A stretch of 64,000 nt of DNA from Semisulcospira habei. Taxonomy: Eukaryota; Mollusca; Gastropoda; Semisulcospiridae. The notes under the pieces are model-generated. The model saw only the letters and a program-made list of their open reading frames with translations. It did no database searches and had not been told where the DNA came from. The stretch spans positions 156,400,046 to 156,464,045 of the forward strand of contig BTPG01000004.1 in NCBI GenBank assembly GCA_036245525.1. The letters run 5' to 3'. The translations under genes and the position numbers were made by a program. Positions 44,129-55,694 of the stretch are shown in pieces (position 1 is the first letter of the stretch; each line of letters starts with the position of its first letter).

Positions 44129-44666
44129 CTAACCCTTCCGCGAGAGGGAGTCCGCGAGGATGTTCAGGTGGCCTGGAATGTGGTGAGCCCGGGGAGAGAT
44201 GCAGCGATCCCTGCACCACAGGAGCAGCTGGTAAGCAGCATGCAGAGGGTCAGGGAACGCGTACCCCCCTGCTTCTGGATGTATGCGACAACCGTCACAT
44301 TGTCGGACATGATCAGAACCTCTTGGTGGAGGAGACGGGTCTGCCAATGGTCGAGCGCCAACCACACTGCCTTCAACTCCAGCCAATTGATGTGCCTGTC
44401 TGAGAGGTCTGGGGGCCAAGGCCGGAGGCTGCGGAGAGGTCCGGAAGGAGGTGCGCGCCCCAACACGATCGGCTGGCGTCGGCGCAGAGGGAGAGCCGCG
44501 GCGGGGGAGAGTAGAGGGGGACTCCCAAGACAAGTCAGGCGGGGTCCGCCCACCGTTGAAGACGAGCCCAGACGAGCGGTACGACGGGGACTGGAGCTGC
44601 GAGGATGCAGGAAGACAGGCGCCAATGGCTAGGAGATAGAGCTGGAGCGGGCACGAGTAGAGCCGG
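44129..44666 (-). pseudogene. DIRS C RNase H
   Basis: HINWLELKAVWLALDHW, VLIMSDNVTVVAYIQKQGG and ILADSLSRKG match the RNase H of elements A and B. LINE copy 1 cuts the frame just upstream, at 44674. Confidence 0.82.
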
Positions 44667-44942
44667 CCCAGAGTGAGTTAGTTAGTTAGTTGGGTTTAAT
44701 GCCGAGCAGGCAACTAAGGCCATCTCACAGCGGGATGGGTAAAATCTGGCTTTTAACGCCGAGCAGGCGACTAAGGCCATCTCACAGCGGGATGGGTAAA
44801 AATCTGGTCAGCCAGACTAAAAGAAAGGTCTTAAGACAGGATGTAAATATACCTTAAAAATGTCAGGCTAAAATGTTGCACGAGTCTTTAAAAGAAACGT
44901 CTACAGACTCAATAAGGGCAAAATAAGGAAAGTCACATAGTC

Positions 44943-47838
44943 TATAAATGCTCAGATCTTGTTAAAAATATTGCATTCTCTCAAGAAATTACAGATTTTG
45001 TCCTGGGGAACATCCTGGAACAAAACCTTCAAGGAGTCTGCTGTGAAGTGTTTATATCTTGTGTCAATTAGATCGGCACAAGATAGCAACAAGTGTCGAA
45101 CAGAAAACTGCTCGTCACAGGCAAAACACCATGGACGCTCATCCTGTTTTAGTAAGTAAGAGTGCGTAACATACGTGTGCCCGATGTGGAGCCGAGTAAG
45201 GACAGTCTCCTCACGGCGGCTGCCGCAGCAGTAAGGTAGACTGTCGGACACCATAGGAAGGGCTTCATGCAGCTTGTTCGCTTCCTCTTTGTCCCACTCG
45301 GACTGCCACTGGTGGGCTATGTACGCACTAATCACAGGTGTAAAATCACTATGAACAGTCTGTGTGTCAGGGACAGGGTCATTGCGGACATCGTTGGCAG
45401 CAGAATCTGCGATCCTGTTGCCTTCGATGCACACATGCCCTGGGACCCAAATAAAAATGATGTCATAATATTCCTTCATCAAGTCCACGTAAAGCTCTCG
45501 AATCTGCACCAGCAGGGGGTGGTCTGTTCCTGTGCCCTGAAGGGCCTGCAGGGCAGAAAGAGAGACAGACAGAATCTGGAAGTTCCTTTCCCGAGATTGA
45601 TAGGTATGCCTGAGTGCCAGCAGAACCGCCTGCAGTTCTGCACTAAATACGGATTAATGGTCAAGGAGGCAGAGCTTAAATGGGCGTCTATGATGGCGAG
45701 AAGACACTGCAGCCGCAGCCACTCTCCCATCCTCAGACTTTGACCCATCCGTATAAATACGACAAAAGCCAGGAAAACTTGAAAGGAGTTCATTGAGGCT
45801 CTGTTGGTATATGGCTGGTGGAGTACACTCCTTCTTGTGGGCGGTCAAGTCCAGCAAGATGTCAGGAACTGGTAATAGCCAGGATGGAGTGATGTGTTGC
45901 AGAGATTCCGAAACTTTGTCCAGGTCCACTCCGGCCGCCTGCAGATGAGGTTGGACACGGAAGGAAAGTGGACGGACAGCTCCCAGATGGGCATCGTAAA
46001 TCTCTGCAAACGACGGGTTAAAAACACAATCATAGGCAGGATTGTCTGGATGAGCCTTCAGCCTCAGAACGTAGCTGAGCACGAGGCGGATGCAGCGGAG
46101 CTTGAGAGAAGGCTCCCCTGCCTCTGCATACAGACTAGGAACTGGAGATGTCCTGAAGGCTCCCAGACATATTCGCAGACCTTGATGGTGAATTGTGTTC
46201 AGACGCTGTAGAACAAACTTGGAAGCCGAACCATATACCACAGAGCCGTAATCCAGTTTGTGCTGAACAAGGTTGATTGTACATTGCTTAACGTCCCGAC
46301 AGCAACAAGGCTTTCTCAGGACGTGCCTGCACTGCTTGTGAAAAAAAAAACTAAACAGAACATTGAATGTATGTCGCCAGCCGGTCAAATACATTAAATA
46401 AACCTAACACATGGGGCCTAAATAAAGCTAAGACCATTTAGCAACACACATCCAATATCAAGAGCTACAGGCAGTGCAGACAGTAGGGAGAGTTTTAAAA
46501 AGGCAAATACAGGAGAATGGACCTCGGGTAGACAGAAACACATGCCCCAGAATAGAGAGAAAAACTCACCCTGTGGGGCTGACCAGTGTGACCCTGGGAA
46601 CTAAAAAGTACCTAACCCCACCCAAGTCCCCCAGGGCAGACCCGGGTGGGGGTGCTGAACAAGGGCCCGGTACAGGTGAAGTAAGACAATGCGGTCTGCA
46701 CCCCAGTCAGTACGACCAATGACACGAAGAACGTCGAGGTCCTTCTGACAAGAGGTTCTAAGGTAATTAATATGGTTGCAGAAGGTCAGTCTTTTGTCAA
46801 AGATGACCCCCAGAAACTTTGCCTCCTAAGCCACCTTAATTGGCACTCCAGCAATGCTCAGGCTAGGTTCTGGAAAAATTTTCGTCTGGTTAGTAAAATG
46901 CACACAGACTATCTTGGAGGGCGAGAACTTGAATCCATTGAGAGATACCCACCACTGTATGTGATCGACGCACAGCTGCAAGCGCCTCTAAGGGACGCAA
47001 GTCATCGACCTCGTGCACACAAAGTAAAGTCGTCAACAAACAAAGTGCATTCAGAATCATCCTTGACGGCCTTTACAATGTTATTAATTTTAATGCTAAA
47101 TAAAACAGGAGATAGAATGCTGCCCTGCTGGACACCCATCTCCTATTCAAAGAAGTCGGAGAGGGTGGATCCCACACATACATGGAATGACCGGTTAGAC
47201 AAAAAATTGTGAATAAAAACGGGCAGGCGCCCTTTAAAACCCATGTCTGACAAATCAGAAATACCATACTTCCAGGTAGTGTCACATGCCTTCTCAAGAT
47301 CGAAGAAAATTGCATACACATGCTGCTTGTTAACAAAAGCATCTCGGATAAACGGCTCAAAGCGGACTAGATGGTCAGTTGTACTACAAAAGTGCCGGAA
47401 ACCACATTGGAGGTCTGTGATGAGACCCTGTGACTCAAGATGCCACACCAGGCGGGCGTTGACCAAGCGTTCCATAGTCTTACATAAACACGATGTCAAT
47501 GCGATTGGCCGGTAATTGCCTGGGTCAGCGGGATCCTTACCCGACTTGGGGATTGGCACAACCACAGCCTGTTGCCAAGGTGGTGCAAAATGACCGGTTA
47601 TCCAGATATGGTTAAAGGCCTTGAGAAGTACAAGGAATGAATCCTCAGGCAGATAAGTTAGGAGCTGATAGTGGATGGTATCTTGCTGCAATTCTGAAAA
47701 TGTAAAAGGGGCATTACAGTCTTCCGAGTTATCTGATATAAAATCACAAGTACAAGATTCTCGCTTCTTCTTCTCTCTCTTGAAGAAAGGTGAATAATGC
47801 TCTGCTGAAGAATTATGGGCAATGGTGGAGGCAAGCAA
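44943..47838 (-). pseudogene. I-like LINE copy 1, ORF2 C-terminal half
   Basis: RT and RNase H homologous to copy 2 (about 90% identical), split by a SINE-like copy at 46273-46651. RNase H keeps YTDGSKSEDG. RT is damaged by frameshifts and by loss of the catalytic FVDD stretch next to the SINE insertion. It is a dead copy. Confidence 0.85.
46273..46651 (-). mobile_element. 380-bp SINE-like element, copy 3
   Basis: TSD GTGCTGAACAAGG at 46260-46272 and 46652-46664, inside LINE copy 1. It starts (- strand) CCCCCACCCGGGTCTGCC and ends in the AATC tail. Confidence 0.88.
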
Positions 47839-48144
47839 ATATGTATTTTTCTTTAAAATAAATTTTTTCGAAAAATACTTACCGATGGTATTACTGAGAG
47901 GAAGACATACTTAACTGACAATTTCAGTCTCCAAAATTTGTTGTGTGTTGCCACACAACCAGGGACGTATCTCTAGCAAGCAGTTACCCAATCCCCCCGA
48001 GTGTCCTCATTATCCTCGGAATGACTTCCTTTCCAAATCTCGCGAGAGGCCGTTATTTCCAGTTCTATACTTGACTGCCATTTTGTTTAGATCTATCGTT
48101 CTCAGTCTCCCGTTATCGTCAACTTCTTTATCTATCCTTCGGCC

Positions 48145-50256
48145 TTGTTTGTCTTAACATGGCCAGGTAAGGTCTCGGACATTGCCTCCTTCGGCGATTG
48201 TGGCGAATTGGGGGCACTGTCCGTGGATTTGCGGCATTTTGCCGTTCGTTTCGACTTTGTCTTCGTTGTCGGTTTTAACGGTCGTCTGCTCGATTCCGTA
48301 GCCTCGGGGCTACGCGTGTTTCATTTCCGCTCTGTTCCCTGTTGCAGTTTTCTTCTTAAAACGTGCCCGAACTGTAAGAATTTCCAATGGCCGAGTGACT
48401 TGCATCCGTGCTGCCTGCCGTGCTCGGGTTGTGCTTCGGACCACACTTGTGATCTTTGTGCTTCGTGGGAGGATTGATTGATTGATTGTACATTGCTTAA
48501 CGTCCCGACAGCAACAAGGCTTTCTCAGGACGTGCCTGCACTGCTTGTGAAAAAAAAAAAATAAACAGAAAATTGAATGTATGTCGCCAGCCGGTCAAAT
48601 ACATTAAATAAACCTACAACATGGGGCAGAAATAAAGCTAAGACCATTTAGCAACACACATCCAATATCAAGAGCTACAGGCAGTGCAGACAGTAGAGGG
48701 AGTTTTAAAAAGGCAAATACAGGTGAATGGACAAAGGGTAGACAGAAACACATGCCCCAGAATAGAGAGAAAAACCCACCCTGTGGGGCTGACCAGGGTG
48801 ACCCTTGGAACTAAAAAATACCTAACCCCACCCAAGTCCCCCAGGGCAGACCCGGGTGGGGGCGCTTCGTGGGAGGAAGATCGCTGGTCCGAAATGTGGA
48901 AGTTCTACCGTCGTCAGCGCACTGTCCAGTCCGACGAAATTCCTCTCAACCCTATCACCACCAGCTCTACCGCTATCGGTGTTTCTTCTCGGCGCTCACA
49001 ATCTCCGGCTCCCAGCCCCATTCCATCACAGCTATCACGATCTTCTGTGCCAGGATCCTTGCAGCTCCTTGCCACTCAGGCGCAGGTGTCGGACTCCTTA
49101 CCTGCCGCTGTGAGTGGTGTTACACCAGGTGAGAGTGTACGCCCCCGCTCCCATGAGCGTATTTCGCAGCCAGCCCCGCAGACCCGGCCTTCTAAGACGG
49201 GTCTCCAACGGAGGCTACCCCATCGTTTTGGGGGGAGGAGACAGCGACCATCGGCAGTCCCTGGCGCGTGCCTTCCCCAGCCAGACGTGACTTTACCCAC
49301 ATGCACTTTTCCGTCGCAATTTCAACAATTGTCGTCACATCACGACTTGTTGCTCGGCGCTTCAACTCAAACACTGTCTCCTCGCGCCCTGGCTAAAAGC
49401 CAGTCACCGCGCACCCGTGCCACACTTGGTACATTCTCTCGGCGTATTTCTCACTCCTCCCGTCGTTTTTCTTCGCCTATTATGGACGTTCCTCTTGGAG
49501 ATCCTACACCATCGTCCTTTCCCTGTCACCGTAATCCCTCCGTTTCTCCTGCCCCCTGTCGCTCGCGACATGCCTATCGTCGACGAGTGGATCGCCTTCG
49601 CTCCGACCGTCCTTCGTCATGCCGTCGCCGCTACCTTCATCATGCTCCAGAGAGGGGACGGTCCCGGTCCCGTTCTCCTTCTCGTCACGGCGCGCGCCGC
49701 CCGCCTTTACCTGAGAGGCGTCAGCATCTGCCCTCTTCCCTCCGGCGTCGTTCTTCTTCTTCATCTTCTTCTTCTCCGTCATTTGACATTCGGACTTCTC
49801 AGCGACCTGGGCACCTGGACTCCTCCTCCTTCCCTCGGCGATCTTCTCTTCGATTACCGCGCGATAGTCACTCTTTCCATGGGTCCTGTTCCCCCCGGCG
49901 CTTGGCAGCACCGGTTCAGGAGGATGTTATTCGCTTTCCTCCAGGGGATTCTGCTTGCGACCTTGGGTCTTTGCCTCACCTTTCTCCGTCTCGGAGTCCC
50001 TTCCCTGCGGACTCTCAGCATAGCTGTTCTCCGTCCTCGGATTGTTTCACTCCGGGTGTCGAGACTCGACGGTCCTTGGAGGAGGCCTCCGACCTCATTC
50101 TTCGCTTTCTCCCCCCAGACGCTTGCCCCCCTGCACCTCCTCTGAAGCGAAAGGCGTCAGCTTCGGTGGATGTTTCCCTTCAACCTAAGCGTTTCCGATC
50201 TCTGCCGCAACCTCCTGGATTTCGAGATCTTGCAGAGGCGTTCTCGGCGCAATTAC
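48145..50256 (+). pseudogene. DIRS D gag-like ORF, split by a SINE
   Basis: Before the SINE insertion it reads CPNCKNFQWPSDLHPCCLPC then SGCASDHTCDLC. After it, EDRWSEMWKFYRRQR and a long Pro/Ser/Arg-rich stretch end in PPLKRKASASVD and SLPQPPGFRDLAEAF. This is the cleanest example of the N-terminal Cys-rich module plus FYRR motif found in all four DIRS copies. The frame stays open from 48684 to the deletion point. The rest of the element is gone. Confidence 0.82.
48474..48863 (-). mobile_element. 380-bp SINE-like element, copy 4
   Basis: TSD GCTTCGTGGGAGGA at 48460-48473 and 48864-48877, inside the gag Cys-rich module of DIRS D. It is full length by comparison with copies 2 and 3. Confidence 0.9.
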
Positions 50257-50559
50257 CTACTAATGAGAAGAGCCACTCCACCCGAGCGCCTCTCTGAATC
50301 AGAGCCTTTATGTATAGCGTTAAAACCATTAAATTAGTTAGTTAGTTAGTTATTTGGGTTTAACGCCGAGCAGGCGACTAAGGCCATCTCACGGCGGGAT
50401 GGGTAAAAATCTGGTCAGCCAGACTAAAAGTAAGGTCTTAAGACAAGATGTAAATATAGATTAAAAATCTCAGGCTAAAATGTCGCACATGTCTGGAAAA
50501 GAAACGTCTACAGACTCTCAAAAAGGGCAAATAAAAAAATTCACATAGTCTATGAATGC

Positions 50560-53500
50560 TCAGATCTTGTTAAAAATATTGCATTCTCTCAAAAAATTGA
50601 AGATTTTGTCCGGGGGAACATCCCGGAACAAAACCTTCAAGGAGTCTGCTGTGAAGTGTTTATATCTGGTGTCAATTAGGTCAGCACAATACAGCAAAAA
50701 GTGTCGAACAGAAAACTGCTCATCACAGGCAAAACACCATGGACGCTCATCCTGTTTAAGTAAGTAAGAGTGCGTAACATATGTGTGCCCGATGTGGAGC
50801 CGAGCAAGGACAGTCTCCTCACGGCGGCTGCCGCAGCGGAAAGGTAGACTGTCAGACAACTTAGGAAGAGCTTCATGAAGCTTGTTCCCTTCCTCTTTGT
50901 CCCACTCGGACTGCCACTCGCGGGCTATGTACGCACTAATAACAGGTTTAAAATCACTATAGACAGTCTGTGTGTCAGGGACAGGGTCACTGCGGGCACT
51001 GTTGGCAGCAGAATCTGCGATTCTGTTGCCTTCGATGCCCACATGGCCTGGGACCCAAATAAAAATGATGTCATAATATTCCTTCATCAAGTCCGCGTAG
51101 AGCTCTCTAATCTGCACCAGCAGTGGATGGTCTGTTCCCGCGCCCTGAAGGGCCTGCAGGGCAGAAAGAGAGTCAGACAGAATCAGGAAGTTCCTTTCCC
51201 GAGACTGATAGGCATGCTTGAGTGCTAGCAGAATGGCCTGCAGTTCTGCACTAAATACAGAGGAATGGTCAGGGAGACGGAGCTTAAATGGGCGTCTAGG
51301 ATGGCGAGAGGACACTGCAGCCGCAGCCACTCTTCCATCCTCAGACTTGGACCCATCCGTATAAAGACGACAATAGCCAGGAAAAATTGAAAGGAGTTCA
51401 TTGAGGCTCTGTTGGTATATGGCTGGTGGAGTACAATCCTTCTTGTGGGCAGTCAAGTCCAGCAAGATGTCAGGAACTGGTAGTAGCCAGGGTGGAGTGA
51501 CGTGTTGCAGAGATTCCGAAACTTTGTCCAGGTCCACTCCGGCCGCCTGCAGATGAGGTCTGACACGGAAGGAAAGTGGACGGACAGCTCCCGGATGGGC
51601 ATCGTAAATCTCTGCAAACGACGGGTTAAAAACACAATCATAGGCAGGATTTTCTGGATGGGCCTTCAGCTTCAGAACGTAGCTGAGCATGAGGCGGATG
51701 CGGCGGAGCCTGAGAGAAGGCTCCCCTGCCTCTGCATACAGACTAGGAACTGGAGATGTCCTGAAGGCTCCCAGACATATGCGCAGACCTTGATGGTGAA
51801 TTGTGTTCAGACGCTGCAGAACAGACTTGGAAGCCGAGCCATATACCACAGAGCCGTAATCCAGTTTGGACCGAACAAGGGCCCGGTACAGTCGAAGTAA
51901 GACGATGCGGTCTGCACCCCAGTCAGTACGACCAACGACACGAAGAATGTCGAGGGCCTTCCGACAAGAGGTTCTAAGGTAGTTAACATGGTTGCAGAAG
52001 GTCAATCTTTTGTCAAAGATGACCCCCAAAAACTTAGCCTCTTCAGCCACCTTAATTGGCACTCCAGCAATGCTCAGGCTAGGTTCTGGAAAAAATTTCG
52101 TATGGTTAGTAAAATGCACACAGACTGTCTTGGAGGGCGAGAATCTGAATCCATTGAGAGACACCCACCCCTGGATGCGATCAACGCACAGCTGCAAGCG
52201 CCTCTCAAGGGACGCAAGTCCTCGACCTCGTGCACACAAAGCAAAGTCGTCCACAAACAAAGAGCATTCAGAATCATCCTTGACGGCCTTTACAATGTTA
52301 TTTATTTTAATGCTAAATAAAACAGGAGATAGAATACTGCCCTGCGGGACACCCATCTCTTGTTCAAAGGAGTCGGAGAGGGTGGAGCCCACACGGACAT
52401 GGAACGACCTGTTGGACAAAAAATTGTGAATAAAAACGGGCAGATGCCCTTTAAAACCCATGTCCGACAAATCAGACATTATACCATGCTTCCAGGTAGT
52501 GTCATATGCCTTTTCAAGATCAAAGAAAATTGCATAGACATGCTGCTTGTTAACAAAAGCATCTCGGATAAAAGACTCAAAGCGGACTAGATGGTCAGTT
52601 GTACTACGGAAGCGCCGGAAACCGCACTGGAGGTCTGTGATGAGACCCTGTGACTCAAGATGCCACACCAGTCGGGCGTTGACCAAGCGTTCCATAGTTT
52701 TACATAAACATGATGTCAAAGCTATTGGCCGGTAGTTGCCCGGGTCGGAAGGATCCTTACCCGGCTTGGGAATTGGCACAACCACAGCCTGGCGCCAAGA
52801 TGGCGGAAAATGACCGGTTATCCAGATATGGTTAAAGGCCTTGAGAAGTACAAGGAGTGAATCCTCAGGCAGATGTGTTATGAGCTGATAATGGATGGTA
52901 TCTAATCCAGCAGCAGAGTCAGTACATTTCTGCATGGCTTGCTGCAATTCTGAAAACGTAAAAGGGGCATTATAGTCTTCCAAGTTATCCGATATAAAAT
53001 CACAAGCACAAGATTCTCGCTTCTCCTTCTCTCTCTGGAAGAAAGGTGAATAATGCTCTGTTGAAGAATTATGGGCAATGGTGGAGGCAAGCAAATTGGC
53101 CACAGCCTTTTTATCTGTGACCAAACTGGCACCATCTCTAAGATGGCCGACAGAAGCCGAGCCACCCCTGCCCCTAATTCTTCGAACAGCCTTCCAGACT
53201 TTTTGGGACGGAGTCCTAGAAGATAAAGATGAGACGAAGCGTCTCCAGGAAGCACGGCGTTCACGTTTAAAAATATAACGGGCTTTCGCCCGCTGTCTTT
53301 TAAAGGTTAAAATATTTGCTTGCGATGGATTACGAAATGCACGTCGCTGAGCAGATTTGCGCATTGTTTGGGCCTTGCGGCACTCTTCATCGAACCATGG
53401 TACTCTCGGCTTCCGAGGGAGTGATGTGGAAGTTCTAGGGATGGTTTCACCTGCAACCTCCAACAAAATAGAAGTAAAACAAGAAACAGGTTCTTCAGCT

Positions 53501-54252
53501 GACATGATCACCTCCTCTGTAAGACGAGACTGACAGAGAGAGGCAAACAGAGACCAGTTAGCTTTCTTGAGATTCCAGCGCCCCACCGGCGAATCCTCCT
53601 CACAGCTGACCGATGACAGGACTACTGGGAAGTGGTCACTACCACACAGGTCGTCGTGAACCTTCCAGTCAAAGTCCAGCATGAGAGAAGGATCACACAC
53701 AGTGAGGTCTAGAACAGAACTAGATCCGGAACCTGAGTTAGAGTATGTAGGTGAGCCATCGTTAAAGACACATAGGTTAAGTTGAGAAAAAACATCTTCT
53801 AACATCTGACCTCTGCCATCATAGTGGTCACTACCCCAAAGGTGAGCATGACCGTTAAAATCCCCCATGAGAATAAAGGGAGGGGGCAGTTGATCTACTA
53901 AGTGAAAAATATCATTGCTACAGACCCGCAGTGATGGTGGCAGGTAAATACTGCATATGGTTATGGTCTTTTTTAAGGTAACCCGAGCAGCGACAGCCTG
54001 AAGACAGGTGTCGATGCTAACGGGGCTACATAAAATTTGGCTACTAATGAGAAGAGCCGCTCCACCCGAGCGCCTCTCCGAATCAGAGCCTTTATGTATA
54101 ACATTAAAACCATTAAAAGACACAGGGTCAGAAGTCTTCAGGTAAGTCTCCTGAAGAGATATGACTGAGGGGTTATAGAACTTGACTAAAAGACGTAATT
54201 CCTCAAAGTTAGCTCGAAAACCACGACAATTCCACTGAAGCAAAGAGTCCAT
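50560..54252 (-). CDS. I-like LINE ORF2: endonuclease, reverse transcriptase, RNase H
   Basis: 1,230 residues. The APE-type endonuclease occupies about 1-215: QWNCRG (Asn8), QET (Glu35), GDFNGH (Asp131, Asn133) and GSDHFP (Asp206, His207). The RT lies at about 480-780, with NYRPIALTS, FFDLEKAYDTTW, GVPQGSILSP and the catalytic FVDD (666-669). RNase H lies at about 955-1090, with YTDGS (Asp966), AEL (Glu1003), LSDS (Asp1027) and HVGIEGNRIAD (His1070, Asp1080). Every catalytic residue is present. The ATG lies two bases after the ORF1 stop (TAA TC ATG), so it is probably translated by reinitiation. An RNase H in a non-LTR element marks the I group; the exact clade (I, Nimb or similar) is unresolved. 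Confidence 0.95.
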   Translation of the reverse strand: MDSLLQWNCRGFRANFEELRLLVKFYNPSVISLQETYLKTSDPVSFNGFNVIHKGSDSERRSGGAALLISSQILCSPVSIDTCLQAVAARVTLKKTITICSIYLPPSLRVCSNDIFHLVDQLPPPFILMGDFNGHAHLWGSDHYDGRGQMLEDVFSQLNLCVFNDGSPTYSNSGSGSSSVLDLTVCDPSLMLDFDWKVHDDLCGSDHFPVVLSSVSCEEDSPVGRWNLKKANWSLFASLCQSRLTEEVIMSAEEPVSCFTSILLEVAGETIPRTSTSLPRKPRVPWFDEECRKAQTMRKSAQRRAFRNPSQANILTFKRQRAKARYIFKRERRASWRRFVSSLSSRTPSQKVWKAVRRIRGRGGSASVGHLRDGASLVTDKKAVANLLASTIAHNSSTEHYSPFFQREKEKRESCACDFISDNLEDYNAPFTFSELQQAMQKCTDSAAGLDTIHYQLITHLPEDSLLVLLKAFNHIWITGHFPPSWRQAVVVPIPKPGKDPSDPGNYRPIALTSCLCKTMERLVNARLVWHLESQGLITDLQCGFRRFRSTTDHLVRFESFIRDAFVNKQHVYAIFFDLEKAYDTTWKHGIMSDLSDMGFKGHLPVFIHNFLSNRSFHVRVGSTLSDSFEQEMGVPQGSILSPVLFSIKINNIVKAVKDDSECSLFVDDFALCARGRGLASLERRLQLCVDRIQGWVSLNGFRFSPSKTVCVHFTNHTKFFPEPSLSIAGVPIKVAEEAKFLGVIFDKRLTFCNHVNYLRTSCRKALDILRVVGRTDWGADRIVLLRLYRALVRSKLDYGSVVYGSASKSVLQRLNTIHHQGLRICLGAFRTSPVPSLYAEAGEPSLRLRRIRLMLSYVLKLKAHPENPAYDCVFNPSFAEIYDAHPGAVRPLSFRVRPHLQAAGVDLDKVSESLQHVTPPWLLPVPDILLDLTAHKKDCTPPAIYQQSLNELLSIFPGYCRLYTDGSKSEDGRVAAAAVSSRHPRRPFKLRLPDHSSVFSAELQAILLALKHAYQSRERNFLILSDSLSALQALQGAGTDHPLLVQIRELYADLMKEYYDIIFIWVPGHVGIEGNRIADSAANSARSDPVPDTQTVYSDFKPVISAYIAREWQSEWDKEEGNKLHEALPKLSDSLPFRCGSRREETVLARLHIGHTYVTHSYLLKQDERPWCFACDEQFSVRHFLLYCADLIDTRYKHFTADSLKVLFRDVPPDKIFNFLRECNIFNKI

Positions 54253-54254
54253 GA

Positions 54255-55694
54255 TTAAGTCTGATCTGGGGGTAAGGAGTTTTTCCCCCCTTTTTCCTTT
54301 ACCTTGGAAGGAGTTGAAGAAACAGAGGGGGGCCGGCTCCCGGGCCTCCTCTGGTTCTTCGGAGAGGAAGGGGGTGGAGCTGCCGCAGCATCAGCAACAA
54401 CAACTTCCACTCCCTCCATCCGCTCCTCCAGTGCAGCATATTTGTTTTGAAGGGGCACATCTGTGTTCCCCTTCTGGGCCCGTGCGCACAGCGGTCCCAT
54501 AGATTTCTTAGACTTCTGGTCCTGGGCAGCGTTCCTGCAGCTAGAGTTAGCGGCCTTAGAAGGCTGACCAGAGCCAGAAGCCTTTGGAGTTGACTGACTA
54601 ACAGGTTTGGGTGGGGGCTGAGGCTTAGGGGCAACAGAAGGCGGCACAACCGGACCGGCAGTGTCCGCCTTCTGCGTTCCCTGGCTCCTTGTCACCACCG
54701 GAGGAGGGTTACTCTCCAGGGGCGAGATGAGCCGAGGCTCCGCCCCCAACCAAGAAGTTGGGGTCTGACATGAAAAGTCTTTGGTGGGGCGCTTGCCTGC
54801 CACCGCTGCACTAAAAGTATACACTGAGGTGTTAGAGGTTGGGGCAGCCGCAGCTGCATCAGGGCCTTCAACCAGTTTTTTGGCATCCAGAAAGGACAGC
54901 CCCTTCTCCACACGCACCTGCTGAATCTTGCACTCGGATATCCAACGAGGGCATTTCTTATCCGAAGCCATATGCGCCCCCTGGCAATTCACACACAGGG
55001 GGGTGGCTGTGCAGGACTCAGCAGAGTGTCCGGGCCTAGTGCAACGGGCGCATGAAGCCTCTGCCTGACGGCATGTCTTCTGCCCATGGCCATACTTTTG
55101 GCACTTAAAGCACCGGAGGGGAAGAGGGACGTACTTTTTCACTCTCAGGGAGTAGTAACCTCCCCAGATGGTAGTAGGAGGGGTGGGGGTGCCAAACGTC
55201 AGGATGATGGTAGGGAGACGGATCTCCCCACCACCTCGCTTGGAAGCGAAGCGCCTGACGCAAGTCACCCCCTGAGACTTAAGGTTCCTTACAAGTTCAT
55301 CTTCTGACAGTTCTGCCAAAGCTTGATCTTTGATTACGCCTCTTGACGAATTCATAGTTTTGTGGGGTGTGACTTCCACAGGAGTGTCTCCGATGGAAGA
55401 GAGCCCCAGTAGCCCGCTGGAGTGTGCCCGAGTACGGCACTCCACCAGCAAGTCACCAGACCTGAGGCGCTGGGCGTCAGGCCTGCCAACACGGCTCCTC
55501 AGGGTCTCCCCCACCAGAAAAGGATGCAGCTTGGTAACTGGTTTCTCCTTCACCTTGCTATGGACAATGAGGAAGCGAGGCCATACGGCCGACGCCTGAG
55601 GCGTCGCTTCCTCACAGTCTGAATCACTGTCATGTGCAATGTCGGTGTCTATGCGCCGTTTCTGTGCTAGTTTTGTTTTTTTGGTTTTATCCAT
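54255..55694 (-). CDS. I-like LINE ORF1: RNA-binding protein with three zinc knuckles
   Basis: 479 residues. A basic N-terminus (DKTKKTKLAQKRR) is followed by an acidic patch and a central domain with PTIILTFGTP (possibly RRM-like). Three CCHC-type knuckles come next at about residues 195-208 (CFKCQKYGHGQKTC), 215-228 (CARCTRPGHSAESC) and 234-248 (CVNCQGAHMASDKKC). The C-terminus is Pro/Ser-rich. It should coat the LINE RNA. It is uninterrupted and sits directly upstream of ORF2 with a two-base gap. Confidence 0.93.
   Translation of the reverse strand: MDKTKKTKLAQKRRIDTDIAHDSDSDCEEATPQASAVWPRFLIVHSKVKEKPVTKLHPFLVGETLRSRVGRPDAQRLRSGDLLVECRTRAHSSGLLGLSSIGDTPVEVTPHKTMNSSRGVIKDQALAELSEDELVRNLKSQGVTCVRRFASKRGGGEIRLPTIILTFGTPTPPTTIWGGYYSLRVKKYVPLPLRCFKCQKYGHGQKTCRQAEASCARCTRPGHSAESCTATPLCVNCQGAHMASDKKCPRWISECKIQQVRVEKGLSFLDAKKLVEGPDAAAAAPTSNTSVYTFSAAVAGKRPTKDFSCQTPTSWLGAEPRLISPLESNPPPVVTRSQGTQKADTAGPVVPPSVAPKPQPPPKPVSQSTPKASGSGQPSKAANSSCRNAAQDQKSKKSMGPLCARAQKGNTDVPLQNKYAALEERMEGVEVVVADAAAAPPPSSPKNQRRPGSRPPSVSSTPSKVKEKGGKNSLPPDQT

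Larger units (their letters stand above)
47841..50256 (+). mobile_element. DIRS-type retrotransposon D, 5' part only
   Basis: It begins in LINE copy 1 at 'gcaagcaaat|atgtattttt' with the DIRS terminal sequence 'aaaaatacttaccgatggtattac', continues through the 5' terminal repeat and most of gag, and then stops abruptly at LINE sequence (50257). RT, recombinase and the 3' end are missing, together with about 950 bp of the LINE. One deletion event could explain both. Confidence 0.85.
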
